Shown: in pieces, positions 46,640 to 57,978 of the stretch
Position numbering within the stretch: position 1 is the stretch's first letter
Layout of the letters: the number at the start of each line of letters is the position of its first letter
NCBI GenBank assembly: GCA_017979445.1
Contig: CM030717.1
Span: forward strand, 21,315,288 to 21,379,287
Source: Akebia trifoliata
Lineage: Eukaryota; Streptophyta; Magnoliopsida; Ranunculales; Lardizabalaceae
DNA: 64,000 bases
Reading direction: 5' to 3'
Program-made: the position numbers and the translations under genes
The notes under the pieces: generated by a model
Databases searched by the model: none
Seen by the model: the letters and a program-made list of their open reading frames with translations, nothing else
Told to the model about the DNA's origin: nothing

Positions 46640-48757
46640 AACGATTTAAGCCTCGCGCCTCATCCTTTTTCATTCTTCTTTGGTTTTTCTTCGATTTCTT
46701 CTCCCTCTCTGGTGATTTCCCTCATTTTTCTTCATTTCTCTTTGATCTCCTTGACTTGGGCACTTGGTGGATTGGTTTGGAAGTTTTGGAGCTTGTGTTT
46801 CTTTTGGATGCCCGTGGAATCGACTTAAAGCTTCAAGGATTTCATTTGGGGTTACAATCTCACATCGAGGTGAGTTTTTACCAATTTCTTTTCTTGATTC
46901 TCCCTTTCCGTTTATTTTGTAGTATGAGAATTGCCTTTGCAAATTGTCTTGAACACGACCATTTCATCATGTTTGTTTATTTATTCTATTGTACGCTTTG
47001 TTTGCTTTGAAACATTGATTAAGCATCTATGGATTGTCCCATTCATTATTTATTATTATTATTTTTTTTTTTTTTTTTGTTTTCATTGGACCTGAATGTT
47101 CTCCTTGTTTTGGTGGATGTGGATGGTATGGGTGGTGGGGGTTTAGTTGGTTTACGGAACTCGGATAATGGTAGTAGCCTAATGGATGGAGTTGTGGATG
47201 ATTGAGTTTGTTAGATCGATGGAATAGTTGATGGCCTGTTTTTTGAATGGTTATTGGGACTGGTGGATCAAGTTGGGTAAGGAGGATTGGGTTGTTTTGG
47301 GCCTTGCCTGGACTGTTTTGGAGGGTCATTTGAGGTTCAGAGTCACGGGTGTAGTAGCGATGAGGTTTGTGTTTAAATGGTAATGTTTAAGATCTATAAT
47401 GGTGATTCTAGGGATATTAGAATGGTGAGTTGGCGAGTCGAGTAACTGGGTGGATTTTTTTCTTTCTTTTCATTTTTTAGGTTTTAATGGGCGACAGATT
47501 TATGGTGGTGTTTGGATTGGGTTGATGTGAATGGGTATGATCTAGTGGATGTGACAGCCTTGGTTAGGCAGGTTTGGTGTGTGGGTTTGGGATTGTCTTG
47601 GTAGGGATTTGGGGTGGTTAAAAGGCTATTTTAAAAGGGAAGAAGGTGATTAAGGACTGGATTGGGATTGGTTTAGGTTAGGTTTGGGGTGTCTTAAGGG
47701 ACTGTTTTGGGACTGTTGTAGGCATGTATTAGGGAATTATTTGGGTTAAGAAGTGAGGAGTGCTTTTTATTAGGTTCAAGTGAGAACTAAGGACGGTTAA
47801 TGGGTTATTTTGGAGTGAGAATGTGGACTGTTTAAGGATGGTTTGGGTATGGATTACGGGTATGGTTTTAAGGGTTTAAGATTGCGGGTATGGTTTTAAG
47901 GGAGGGTTTAGGATTGTGAGATGTTTAAGGTGGGAAGATTGGGTAAATGAGTAATTTGGAGACTGTTTTTGACGAGGATTGAGCGTAGTTAGGGTTTGTT
48001 TGAGGTTGGTATAAGAGCGGTTTTGGACGACTGATTGAGAGGTTGTGTGGTTAAGAGATGATGAGTGGAACATTATTTGGATTGTTTAGCGACTGCTTAG
48101 ACATTGATTTCTCCCTCTTTTTCTTTCTCTATTTTCATTGGGCATGCTTTTGATGTGGAAATATCTTTTATCATGTTCGTTATTTATTTATTTATTTATA
48201 TATGAACATTTTGGCTTGCTTTGGTTATCCACACATTTTCTCTCCCTTGAATGGTATCTTGATATGGTGGGGATGTATTCTTAGCACAGACATGGATTTG
48301 GCTGGGTAGGACTGGTTCGGATAGGTTTAACCGGGTTAGGTTTGACCGGGTTTTGATTGGGCTGACTGGGTTTTGGGTTTGACTGGGCTGATTGGGTTTT
48401 GAGTTTGACTGAGTTGACTGGATTGACTAGACTGAGTTAACTAGGCTGAATGGGTCTGCTAAGTAGATTGGACTAGATAGGTTAAACTGGGTCGATTGAT
48501 TTGACTTGACTAAATAGGTTAAACTAGGTCGACTGAGTTGACTTGAGTTGACTAGGCTAAACGGGCTGATTTGGTTTTGACTGGGTTAAGTAGGTTGAAT
48601 TAGGTTTGACTGGATTGACTGGGTTAATTGAGTTTGACTGGGTTTTAGACTGGGTTAAATGGGTTAGTAGGGTTGATTGAGTTGACTGGGTTGGCTTCAT
48701 CGAGATATGTGATCATAGGGCTTTGCGTTGTCGATTTGACCACTTGGCGACTTGCAG
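46640..48757 (+). other. probable leader exon and long first intron of the mobile-domain pseudogene
   Basis: After the hairpin array comes a pyrimidine-rich leader (46670-46760). CGAG/GTGAGT at 46869/46870 is an excellent splice donor. CTTGCAG/AT at 48757/48758 is a plausible acceptor just before exon 2. The 1.9 kb between is G- and T-rich and C-poor, with no gene. The open frame 46477-47010 overlaps the array and is not a credible gene. Splicing is inferred from sequence only. Confidence 0.4.
48300..48700 (+). repeat. degenerate TTGACTGGG minisatellite
   Basis: About 400 bp made of units like GGTTTGACTGGGTT and GGGTTGACTGG, 8-20 bases each, recurring about 25 times. It lies near the end of the presumed first intron. 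Confidence 0.75.
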
Positions 48758-51355
48758 ATAGGTAGAAAACGATGGACTCGAGTGGCGAGGCATTCTTCAG
48801 ATAAAGAGGAGGAGGCGAGACCCAGGACTCGAATCCATTTTGCTTTGGGGTCCGGTGTAGTGAAGGAGTATGGCTGGCCGAGACAACCTTTGCAGAGGCC
48901 TAATTCGTCTTCGATAGCTGGTTTCTTCTTCAGGAAGTCGAGCAGAGGAAGCCAACACTTCTCAGAGTGATCCGGCTGAGGACCTACTAGGTAGTAGTGG
49001 TGGGAAAGGTAGACGTGGCCTCCAAGGCCAGGCAGATAGGGTCGTTGGTAGAGGTAGAGTAGGCAGAGAGGTTCCTAGGGTCGAGATCCCTGAGGAAGAG
49101 AGCTAGAGGGTGCTAGAAACCCCTCTTCTTCCTGGGCTGGGAAGGCATGTCTCTATGCTCGTTCGCTTGGATATCCCTACCCCCTATCCTTCTGCTAGCT
49201 TCAAAGAGAGATGGAGAGCATTTATTTCCACAGTTGCACTATTTTTTTATGATATTCGAACGCAGTTTGCTACCGTGGGCTTCGGCGCCTTCTTACAGAT
49301 ACCGGCACTCAGAGCAAATCGACCTCTGTTTCAAGCCATGGTAGAGAGGTAGTTTTCTGCGACTCATTCTTTCCACATGCCAGAGGTAGAGATAAGCATC
49401 AAGCCTTCTGATTTTGTGGCGATTACTGGCATCGCGATAGATGGAGAGCCCTTGCCCTTAGCCATGCTGTCTGTCCAGGAGGTGGGCGAGCTATTGGGTA
49501 TCACTAGAGTCCCTGCTTCCATGGTGGGGAAGATGGGCAGGATCAGTACGGAGGTGCTGATGGGGCTTTTATTGATTGAGGGAGAGGATGGGGCTCCTCA
49601 TACCTATAAAGAGAAATCGGCTCGCTTTGGAGATTTAGACTTTGATATTATTTTCCGCTTCTGCTTTCTCCTTCTCATCGGCAGTTGTTTCTTCTTAGAT
49701 GATGATTCTTCAGTTTCCACCATATTCCTCTCGATCATACATGATATCGACCATATTAGCGATTTTGATTGGGGGAGTTTGATTTATGACACCATTTTGG
49801 CTGGACTTGATTGGGTAGTGGAAGGCCTCACTGCACCTCATGGAGCTGGTATCTCTACTTGATTCTTCTGGCAGTTCATTGAGGTAAACTATATATCTCA
49901 ATTTCGTTTCTTCTCAGTTTTTTTCTCAATATCGAGTTCATTGTCTGATGCTTTCTTTCTTTTCCCAGATTTTCGTTCACGTATATTTTCCATTCTACCT
50001 GCCCACCCGTCGTCATCCTGACGAGGGTTATCCTTTAGGTGCATTTTGGGCTACCAGAGATGCCAGGGCTATCAGGAGTAGCCCTAGGAGTGTCCGAGCC
50101 CATATTGATCGATGTTGTCTCCGAGATGTGAGTACTTGAACCTTTTCTCTTTATTCGACTTTGAAGCTATCTGTATCTGTTATCTGACTATCTCTTTTGT
50201 AGATCTTTTTGTCACTCTATGAGATCTACTACGTACCGTTAGAGGACGACAGGAGGTGCGGAACACCTATAGGCGTAACACCAGACGACAGCGCTACCCC
50301 TACTTCATCGGAGAGCAGAGATATACGTTCTATCTAGGGGAACGTTTATTTTTCCAGCACGATGGGAGTCTTCGCATTCCTATCGCTCCACCTGAGCCTA
50401 TCTCGGGGGCTATGACGGTGGATGAGTATCTTGCCCAGGCGAGGGGCGTAGATGCTACTGGGCTTATGAGAGTAGGTGATTACCAGGCTTGGTTCCGAAA
50501 GGCATCCATTGGGTGTATCATGCCTGTAGTCACTGCTCGGGCTGGGATTATGGAGATTGGAGGGGTCCTGCTACAGGAGCATGCCGTCACGGTACGTATT
50601 CTGTCATTGCTACTTTTCCTTAGAACTTTTTGTTTTTTATCGTTCTCACTTGGTCGATATCCTTGCTTTTAGGTCGATGATCTTCGTCGTCTTCGAAAGG
50701 GCTACGATGTGATCGAGGCCCAGGCGACAAGGGCTATGGAGATGGAAAACAGGTGGAGGGCCTCTAGGGCTGAGGTAGAAAAGCATGCTGCTGGGATTGA
50801 GGAGCAGGAGGCTCGCATCAAGGCGCAGGCAGCTAGGATCTAGGAGCTGGAGCTGAAGATGGCACTGCGAAAGTCTCGTTTTCAAGCTGAGATGGTACGT
50901 TCTTTTCTGTTTCTCTTCTTTCTTCTATTTCATAGGTCGTAGTTCATAAGTATTTTGTTTTCTATAATCTTTTCAAGATTATCATCGACATCGAGACGGA
51001 GCGAGCACCTCTGCGCGGCCTCCGACACCTCCTAGGGTAAGTATTTGCATTTTAATTGTTCATTTCCTTGCATATTTTGTATGTATCTCTGCCTGTATTT
51101 TGATCTGCTTTGTTTCTTTATTTTTAGGCCTCCCCTTCTACTGGTCCTTCTGTCTCTGGTGCTGATTTTGCGAGTACTACGGAGCAGGATGCTGCTCTGG
51201 ATGCGGAGCTATTATTCACGGATTCGGAAGGACGACTGCGAATGCATGGTCTACCTTCTTCCAGGGTGTTTGGCTCGGGTGCAGTGACCGAATCTTCTTC
51301 TGGAGCGATCCCAGAGACTCAGAGTGCCCGGGACGATGCTCCCCCCTCGATCTGA
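48758..51355 (+). pseudogene. plant mobile domain (PMD, MAIN-like) pseudogene with introns, antisense in element E
   Basis: The part from 49110 reads a G-F-G-A-F-L-Q-I-P block, then QAMVER, a TAG stop (49350-49352, probably once tryptophan), FSATHSFHMPEVEISI and a W-G-S segment near 49770. This is the pattern of the plant mobile domain (aminotransferase-like family) found in MAIN/MAIL1 and in transposons. A TGA lies at 49860-49862, a frameshift near 50250 and a TAG at 50841. Five GT-AG introns keep good signals: 49884-49968, 50128-50202, 50592-50672, 50895-50977, 51037-51127. The later exons encode a coiled coil (50690-50890, E/A/R rich) and an S/A/E-rich tail ending at TGA 51353-51355. Its role in the element is unknown. 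Confidence 0.72.
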
Positions 51356-51648
51356 TTTTGTACCTTGCAAAACATGTAAATATTCTTGTGTTAAACTTAG
51401 ACATGTTTGTAAACATTTTAAACTCTTGTATATATATATCTGTTAATCATTTCTTAACATTTATTATTTCATTGTGGTCATGTGTATGAGTGATTCGGGC
51501 CTTAATAGGCCTTCAAGAAGTGATATTGATCATTAGGGCCTTTGAGCCTCTTGAGTGCTAGTGAGCTTATGAGCCGGTACATGGTGCGATTAGGGTCCCA
51601 AGGATCCTTTGCGTGTATTCTTGAGTGGTGTGAGTCGTTTGAGGGCCC
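51356..51648. other. spacer after the mobile-domain pseudogene
   Basis: Probably the 3' untranslated part of the pseudogene and spacer. AATAAT/TTAACA-rich sequence near 51440-51470 could serve polyadenylation. Nothing else is visible. Confidence 0.35.
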
Positions 51649-51796
51649 ATGGTGAGTGAGGTGGTTTTTGAAAACCTAGTTTGGCCCAGTATGATCCGGG
51701 TGAGTTCCCACGCGCCCGGTATATGGTGAGTGAGGTGGTTTTTGAAAACCTGGTCTGGCCTAGTATGATCCGGGTGAGTTCCCACGCTCCCGGTAT
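51649..51796 (+). repeat. 74-bp tandem duplication
   Basis: Two adjacent 74-bp units (starting ATGGTGAGTGAGGTGG at 51649 and 51723) differ at a handful of positions. Each contains AGTATGATCCGGGTGAG. They lie between the two antisense genes. Confidence 0.92.
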
Positions 51797-51960
51797 ACCT
51801 TTTAAGGACTTTTGAGGGTTTTGATGGCATTTATCGAGCATGTGAGAGTCTCGATCATTTCCATGTGATTTTAATGTATCAAGCCCTGAGATAACCGTTA
51901 TGTAGTCCTGATTTGTCAAAAACTCAAATGACTCAGGGTTCCAAGGCTAAAACATTCTGG

Positions 51961-52139
51961 TCCGTGTTTTCAACACGGATGACTCTTGTCATTTCTTTAT
52001 CCGTACTCCCAGAGCGGATAAGTCATCTTAGATTTTATCCGTTCTTAGAATAAGGTTAAGTCAATTCTGATTACATCCGTACTATAGGTACGGATGATAT
52101 CATTTTTACTTTATCCGTGTTGGAACCACGGACCAGTAC
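51961..52139 (+). repeat. five-unit 38-bp hairpin array, copy 2
   Basis: Units start at 51961, 51999, 52037, 52075 and 52113, an exact 38-base period. Examples are TCCGTGTTTTCAACACGGA and ATCCGTACTATAGGTACGGAT. The middle unit has lost pairing. The array ends in CGGACCAGTAC, as copy 1 does, 135 bp before the start codon of the next pseudogene. Confidence 0.88.
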
Positions 52140-52273
52140 GATTCCCTTTACAAAATTTGTTTCACCATTGTTGTGCCCTAGCATTTCACTTTTCACGATT
52201 TTTTTTTACTTCCCTTTTTCACTTTTTTAGTCTACTTTTGCTCCTTCTTCCTCAAAACTTCTCTTCAAGCTCA

Positions 52274-53870
52274 ATGGAAGTGCCCTCTACTCTTTCCAAC
52301 TTGAAAAGGTATGGCATTGTTGATCCTTTCTTAGGTAGTTGGATAGATAGCATGGATAATGATGAGAAGGCTCAATGGTGTTTGAATAAGTTGGGATTCA
52401 CTATTTCTTTGCCCAAGGTACTATTGCAATAGAGTTTGATTGAGGCAATGCTAGGGTATTGGATCCCCGAACTCAATCTCTTTCGATTTGGAGAACATGA
52501 AATGGCTCCCACCATTGAGGAGTTTGAAGTATTATTGGGGCTTGGAATATCGGGTGCGGTTGTGGTTCCACCTTTGGGTGATGGGTATCGAAGTGAGACT
52601 TTCGACTTCTTGGGGATCAATCAGAAGTTTTTGAAGATTCCGGATGGTGGATCGATTTTGAAGACAATGTCCAAATCCTTCTTAGTAGAACGCCTCACGG
52701 ATCTCTCGAAGCTGTTGATTCATTTTAATGCTCTTACTTTGATGGTGGTGAGTCAACTCCTGTTTCTGAGTGGCGGAGACATCATGGACCTTTCTCTCAT
52801 TCATGTGATTCAACAAGTCCGGGAAGGATACCGACTGGCACCGGTGCTTTTGAGCGAGATGTTCCAATCTCTCACGGCTTGTTCGTCTGCTCATGATCGG
52901 ATTTTCCGAGGATGTGCTCCACTCCTGCAGGCAAATTTCAAACTTAGCTTAGATTTAAAATTTATACTTAAATTTACTAGTTTCCAAAGTTTAGAATGCT
53001 CCTGTTATTGTAGCTTTGGTTTATGGATCATCTGGCTTCAACTGAAGTTGTTAATCACCCATTTTGCGTTAATGCCTGTACTCATGATGTCGAGACAAAT
53101 TGTTCCCCTCATCTCAAGTGGCAAAGAAGAGTGGTATTCCCTTACCGGCAACCTTGATGATGAAGAAATGAGGTGGGTCGATGCGTTTTAACCTCGAGGG
53201 TCTCCAGTGATCGCATTTGATGGTGCCTATTTTCTAGTTTTGATTGGTCATTACGAGGCAACTCATTATATACCACTTCGGGTTCTTTGATAATTTGGTT
53301 ATGATCAGGGTGTGCTCATCCCCGAGAATTTCAATGAGTTAGTTGGTCATTTATCGACTGCACTTTTGAGTCGACTCATAAGAGAATGGAATCGAGTTGA
53401 GGTTCTGAGTCTACCCATCTTTGCAGCAAACCTGTTCTCGGCATACCTATATTGGATTCGAGAACTCGTCTTTGGGAGACCCTCGGTGTCGATAGTTCCC
53501 CAAACATGTCCGGGTGCTTCATCCTTCTTTGATTATCGAAATCGAGTGGAGGAGTCACAGACTAATAATCGTCGAATTCAGGCTATTTGGCTTAAATCAG
53601 AGAAGAAGATGCAGAAGGAGATTGCTCGACTGACATCTGCCCTTGCCCAGTCTGGATCTAACGATAGTGGCGAATTCGCTAGGCTTCGAGCTGAAGTTGC
53701 TGAGTTGAGAACCAACTTATCGAGTGTCCTCATTTTGATGACTTTGCACCATATTTGGTGAGTCGTGATGTTTCAGATGTCGAAAGAGTGATGATGAGCC
53801 AAGTTGCCCGGATCCGTGCTTTGGATAAACGCCTTGACTCCTTTTTCATTTCTTACCATGATATTTGATC
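52274..53870 (+). pseudogene. DUF7745-like pseudogene, antisense in element E
   Basis: From the ATG at 52274 the frame reads MEVPSTLSNLK and runs to a TAG at 52430-52432. It then continues in the same frame through LGYWIPELNLFRFGEHE and APTIEEFEVLLGL. The W-x-P-x-x-x-x-F-x-F-G and P-T-x-E-E-F/Y pattern is what I know from DUF7745 proteins, which occur near plant gypsy elements (recollection, unchecked). A broken middle (52930-53300) holds EEWYSL and a W-V-D-A-F segment. A later open part (53312-53761) ends in a coiled coil (KKMQKEIARLTSAL, then LRAEVAELRTNL), and a final frame ends at TGA near 53868. Several stops and frameshifts make it non-functional. Confidence 0.65.
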
Positions 53871-55286
53871 GACTGCGTTATATTCCCACTTTTGTATTTT
53901 CTTGTCATTATTTGAATGTATGCAAGATGTTGAAAGATTAATACAAAGAAAATAGGTTTTGTACTTACTTGGCCTCAGGTATATCTATTGTTCTTGAAAA
54001 CACAACGTTTTGTTGAATAAGTCCTAGATTTGTCATCATTGGCCAAAATAGTATTTTTTTTTTTTTTGAAATTTTATAAAATTTCTTTATCAAATGAGTA
54101 TGATAAATTTAGAATTTGTAAAATCTTTGGTTATGATGGTTTTGGTGCTTTTGCCAAACACAGGGGATACAAGTATCAATTATCATTTTAGTTCCTTTAG
54201 AGCCATTCCCATTGTCCTGGTGTTTGGAGGATTGTTATTTGCTCGGGACGTGGGTTTTTTTGGAAAGATTTCACCGTTCACAATTTATACTTTTGCGGGC
54301 CAGGAGTTTTCTTTGTTTTTTTTCCCTTATTGCCCTTGGTGCCAGTCACGGTTTTCATCAGACCCGATTTCTATGTTTTTGCGCATCGACGTCCCTTTTG
54401 GGATTTTCATCGTGCCGGTGGCTTTGATCTTGCCATAGTTTGATTCTTTTACTTATAGCGCCATTTCATACTATGCTTGTATTTTTTTTACTTTTCATTA
54501 CAATTCTGCTCGGAGTCTCTATGTCTTTGGGCTTGGTGAATCAAGTTGAGCTATGAGATCGGCGACTCTACTCTTATGTGGCACTCTTTCTTGAGTAATA
54601 GATCTAGATTCCCCTCTCGAGTTTGCTGATGACTATTAGTGGCTCGGCAACTCAAGTTGAGCCGCGAGATCAGCTACTCTACACTTCAAGTACTTTTTTT
54701 AATATCTGACCCGGATTCCCTTCTCCAGTCTTCCAACGAATGACAAGACTTTGAAGTCCATACCAAGTTGCAAGATCATTAGTGCTGTCATTGTCACCAT
54801 GTTGTCCTAGAACATTCCCTGATCAAAAAGGACTTTTAGTTGGGACGAAACGTTGGCTTAGGCTTGTGGTAGTGGAAGGATACAAAAAAAGTTAAGGTCT
54901 GGACGTATTTAAAGTGGTTTAGACATGGGGCTCGTCTATTTTTATTTTGAAAAGGTGATCTATGTCTCCTCCCAACATCTCTCGAACTTGTTTAGGCTGA
55001 AGATTTGGGTTGAGCTCAGATCAAGTGTCCGATTTTTTTGATTTTTTTTGTATTTTTAGTCATTCACAGTTTATCCTCATGCGGGCTAGGAGTATTTTGT
55101 ATGTTTTTGCCCTTTTCTATTTTTTTTTTCTTTTGTCTTTTTTTTATGTATTGTTTTGTAATTGTAATTGTCGACTTGCCCCAGTCTTAGGTTAAGAAAT
55201 GAATGTGATGGCTCAAAAGGGTTTACTAGGGTTGGTAGTTAGTTTGGGATAGCGAATACGACTTTTCGTCATCTAAGGATCAGTTT
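53871..55286. other. spacer between antisense genes and integrase of element E
   Basis: No gene is supported. A partial duplication with a period near 110 bp begins at about 54542 and 54652 (TCAAGTTGAGC...GAGATC...GACTCTAC). A segment around TGCGGGC(C/T)AGGAGT occurs at 54294 and 55080. Polypyrimidine tracts are common. Confidence 0.45.
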
Positions 55287-56301
55287 TTAAGCATAGTATT
55301 TCTTGACAATGTCAGCATTGATCGGTTGCGGGAAGACTTGTCCATCCATCTCCATAAGGATCAGAGTTCCTCCTGTCATTACCTTCTATACGATGAATGG
55401 TCCCTCATAGTTCGGTCTGAATTTTTCTCTAGCATCCTCTTGGATTGGCAAAATCTTCTTCAAAATAAGGTCTCCTGGTGATAAATCTCTAGGCTTGATT
55501 TTTTTATTGTAGGCTCGAGTTATTCATCGTTGATAGATTTGTCCATAGCAAATGGCTGCAAGGTACTTTTCTTCAATCAGATTCAGTTGGTCAAACCGAG
55601 CTTGAACCCATTCCGCTTCATCGAGCTCTGCTTCTTTCAATATTCGGAGGGAGGAAATCTCAACCTCAACGGGTAAGACTGCTTCTATTTCATAGACTAA
55701 TGAATATGGAGTTGCCCCAGTCAAAGTTCTGAACGAGGTTCGATGGGCGTGAAATGCAAAAGGCAACATGTCATGCCAGTCTTTGTACATAACCGCCATT
55801 TTCTCAATAATTTTCTTGATATTCTTGTTGGCTACCTCGACTGCTCCATTCATCTTAGGTCTGTAGGGTACAGAGTTGTGATGAGTGATTTGGAAGTCTT
55901 CGCACATCTTGACCATATCCTTATTTTTGAAGTTCTTGGCATTATCAGTCACTAATCCGCTGGAAAGCGCATATCTACAGATAATGTTGTTCTTGACAAA
56001 CTTGAAGACATTACTTTTGGTGACATTGGCATATGAAGTAACTTCTACCCACTTGGTGAAGTAGTCGATAGCCACTAGAATGAAGCGGTGCCCATTAGCA
56101 GTTTTTGGCGAGATCTAACCGATGACGTCCATGCCCTAGAGCGAGAAAGGCCAAGGAGTGGTCATATTATGCAATTCAAATGGTGGAGCGTTGATGTTGT
56201 TGGCATAAATCTAACATATATGGCATTTGTGAACATACTGATAGCAATCACTCTCCATTGTCGACCAATAGTATCCCATCCTCATGATCTTCTTAGCCAG
56301 C
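55287..56301 (-). pseudogene. integrase pseudogene of element E
   Basis: The - strand enters mid zinc-finger (GYYWSTMESDC, then a C-H-I-C pair), followed by a stop. The core contains G-M-D-V-I-G (first aspartate), IDYFTKWVEVTSY, V-T-D-N-A-K-N-F (second) and N-G-A-V-E-V-A-N-K (glutamate), so the catalytic D-D-E set is kept. The open part runs 56075-55524. A stop near 55523 precedes a C-terminal section with a K-F-R-P-N-Y-E-G-P-F segment and KKYYA, ending at 55287. This sequence type is typical of Ogre-like elements. The upstream side is cut by element F. At least three stops show it is dead. Confidence 0.92.
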
Positions 56302-57978
56302 TGTAGACACCCCATTTTTTCATTCGCCTGATTAATCAACTCGTCAACCCGATCGCAATGGTTCTCAATGATGAATGTTTATTCCAATGTTTTATTTTGT
56401 TACCAGATAAGTTTCAGAAATCCGGATGAGGTATCTCGAACTAAAAAAACTGTAGAAACCACGCTACACTAGGAAAATATGACCCTAGAAATATAGAAAT
56501 CATCATCTTGCACACAAAAAGAAGCTTTACGATAAAAATCACTAAAAAATGACCAAATTATCAAAATACTCCTAACATCAAAACAACCCTAGAGCCTACA
56601 TTACGTTTAGGAAAACTCATTCAAATACATAAAATAACAAATCGAAACCAATTAAAGCATATCGCCAATTTTCACAAAATTCGACAAAATTACTAAAATA
56701 CCCCTCATAAAGTTCACGACCATTCCACACAAAAATTGCATAAATGATCAAAACCAACATTCCTATTGAATTCCTTACAAAAAATCGATTCCAAAACATC
56801 TTGAAACATTGAAAAATGACTTAAAACGCGAAAAGTCTTCTCCGAAGGCAAAACAATAATTTTATAATTTTAATAATTAAAAATTCTGAAATTAATAAAT
56901 AAAAGATTAAATAATGTAAAGTGAAATATTAATAAAATTAATTTAAAATTTTAAACCAAAAAATCGATCAATCAGGCTCTTAGGTAAAATTGTTGATGGT
57001 TGCCAAGATATTTATTCAACGACCCCTCTATTTGGGGGTCCAAAGAATTAAAGATATAATAGAGGGTGGTTCTTCAAGATATTAAAGTCAATCAAGTAAG
57101 ACTAAAGTCAAGATATTAAAAGTTAACCAAGTAAGACTAAAGTCAAAACCTTAAAGTCAATCAAATAAAACCAAAAGTCAAAATCCTAATAGAATTCTAA
57201 TTAAATAATAATTCTATTTAAAACAATCTTAATTAAATAATAACTCTATTTAATATAATTCTAACTAAAATATAACTCTATCTAAAACAATTCTAATTAA
57301 AATATAATTCTAACTAAAAGAATTATAATTAAACACTAATTCTATCTAAATAAACACTTAAAAAATCTATATAAGGGTCCTCAACAACCTATTTTCGCAT
57401 CAAATAATAAATTCTAAGAGAAGTAGGTCAAAAAGCTTCCCTAGCCTCCCATAAACCCTAATTTTGAAGTCCCAACTCCTTACCTAACACCCACACTTCG
57501 ATTTTAGCTCAAAAAAATACCTAGAAGCCTGTCAAAAATACCTAGAAATACATTAAAAAAAATCTTAAGGATTCAGATCTAAGAAATAGATACCTTGCCT
57601 TGGAGATCAGAAATCAGATCCGGAGACAGAACAAAGCGAGGAGTACTGTACAAGGAGTTACTCTGTCAGATCTGAGGGAACGATAACGTTATTTTCGGAA
57701 AGGTATAAATTTCTTAATTTTTTTTATTACTTAGGTATTTTTGCAATGTAGTTTATTTGGGAATTAGTAGAGACCAGCATTTGCCTGGCGGGGTTGGTGC
57801 CTAACACCTTCCAACCACGTAACTTGATCCCCAAACTCAGTATTTTTTTAGTAGATTAGTCATTTTTATCCGTTTTAGAGTCAATGTTTGGTTCTTAGAC
57901 CGTAAGAACTAGGTGGCGACTCCAAACCTCAAAGGTCAAAAGTGGATCCGCGCACCCCACGGATCAAGGGCGCTTTCA
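56302..57978 (+). repeat. 5' LTR of element F
   Basis: This 1677-bp LTR runs TGTAGACACCCC...GGGCGCTTTCA. It aligns with solo LTR S over its full length. It contains TATATAAG (about 57370), GGTGCCTAACACCTTCC (57789-57805) and GGTGGCGACTCC (57912-57923). Confidence 0.93.

Larger units (their letters stand above)
44890..56301 (-). mobile_element. Ogre/Tat-type LTR retrotransposon E (partial, - orientation)
   Basis: On the - strand this reads, from 56301 downward: integrase (to 55287), a long 3' region holding two antisense genes, a polypurine tract (46076-46095, reading AAAGAAGGGCAGC on the - strand), and a 3' LTR starting TGTAGACACCCC at 46075. Element F is inserted at 56301/56302, inside the integrase gene, so the 5' half of E (LTR, gag, protease, RT) should lie beyond F outside the window. 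The LTR matches family C copy 1 but is cut near 44890. Treating all of this as one element rests on consistent orientation and order. A direct link between integrase and LTR is not proven. Confidence 0.68.

Noticed and set aside
46477..47010. A 177-codon + strand frame, among the longest here.
   Set aside because: It runs through the 38-bp hairpin array and across a strong splice donor, has a low-complexity F/L-rich composition, and matches nothing I know.
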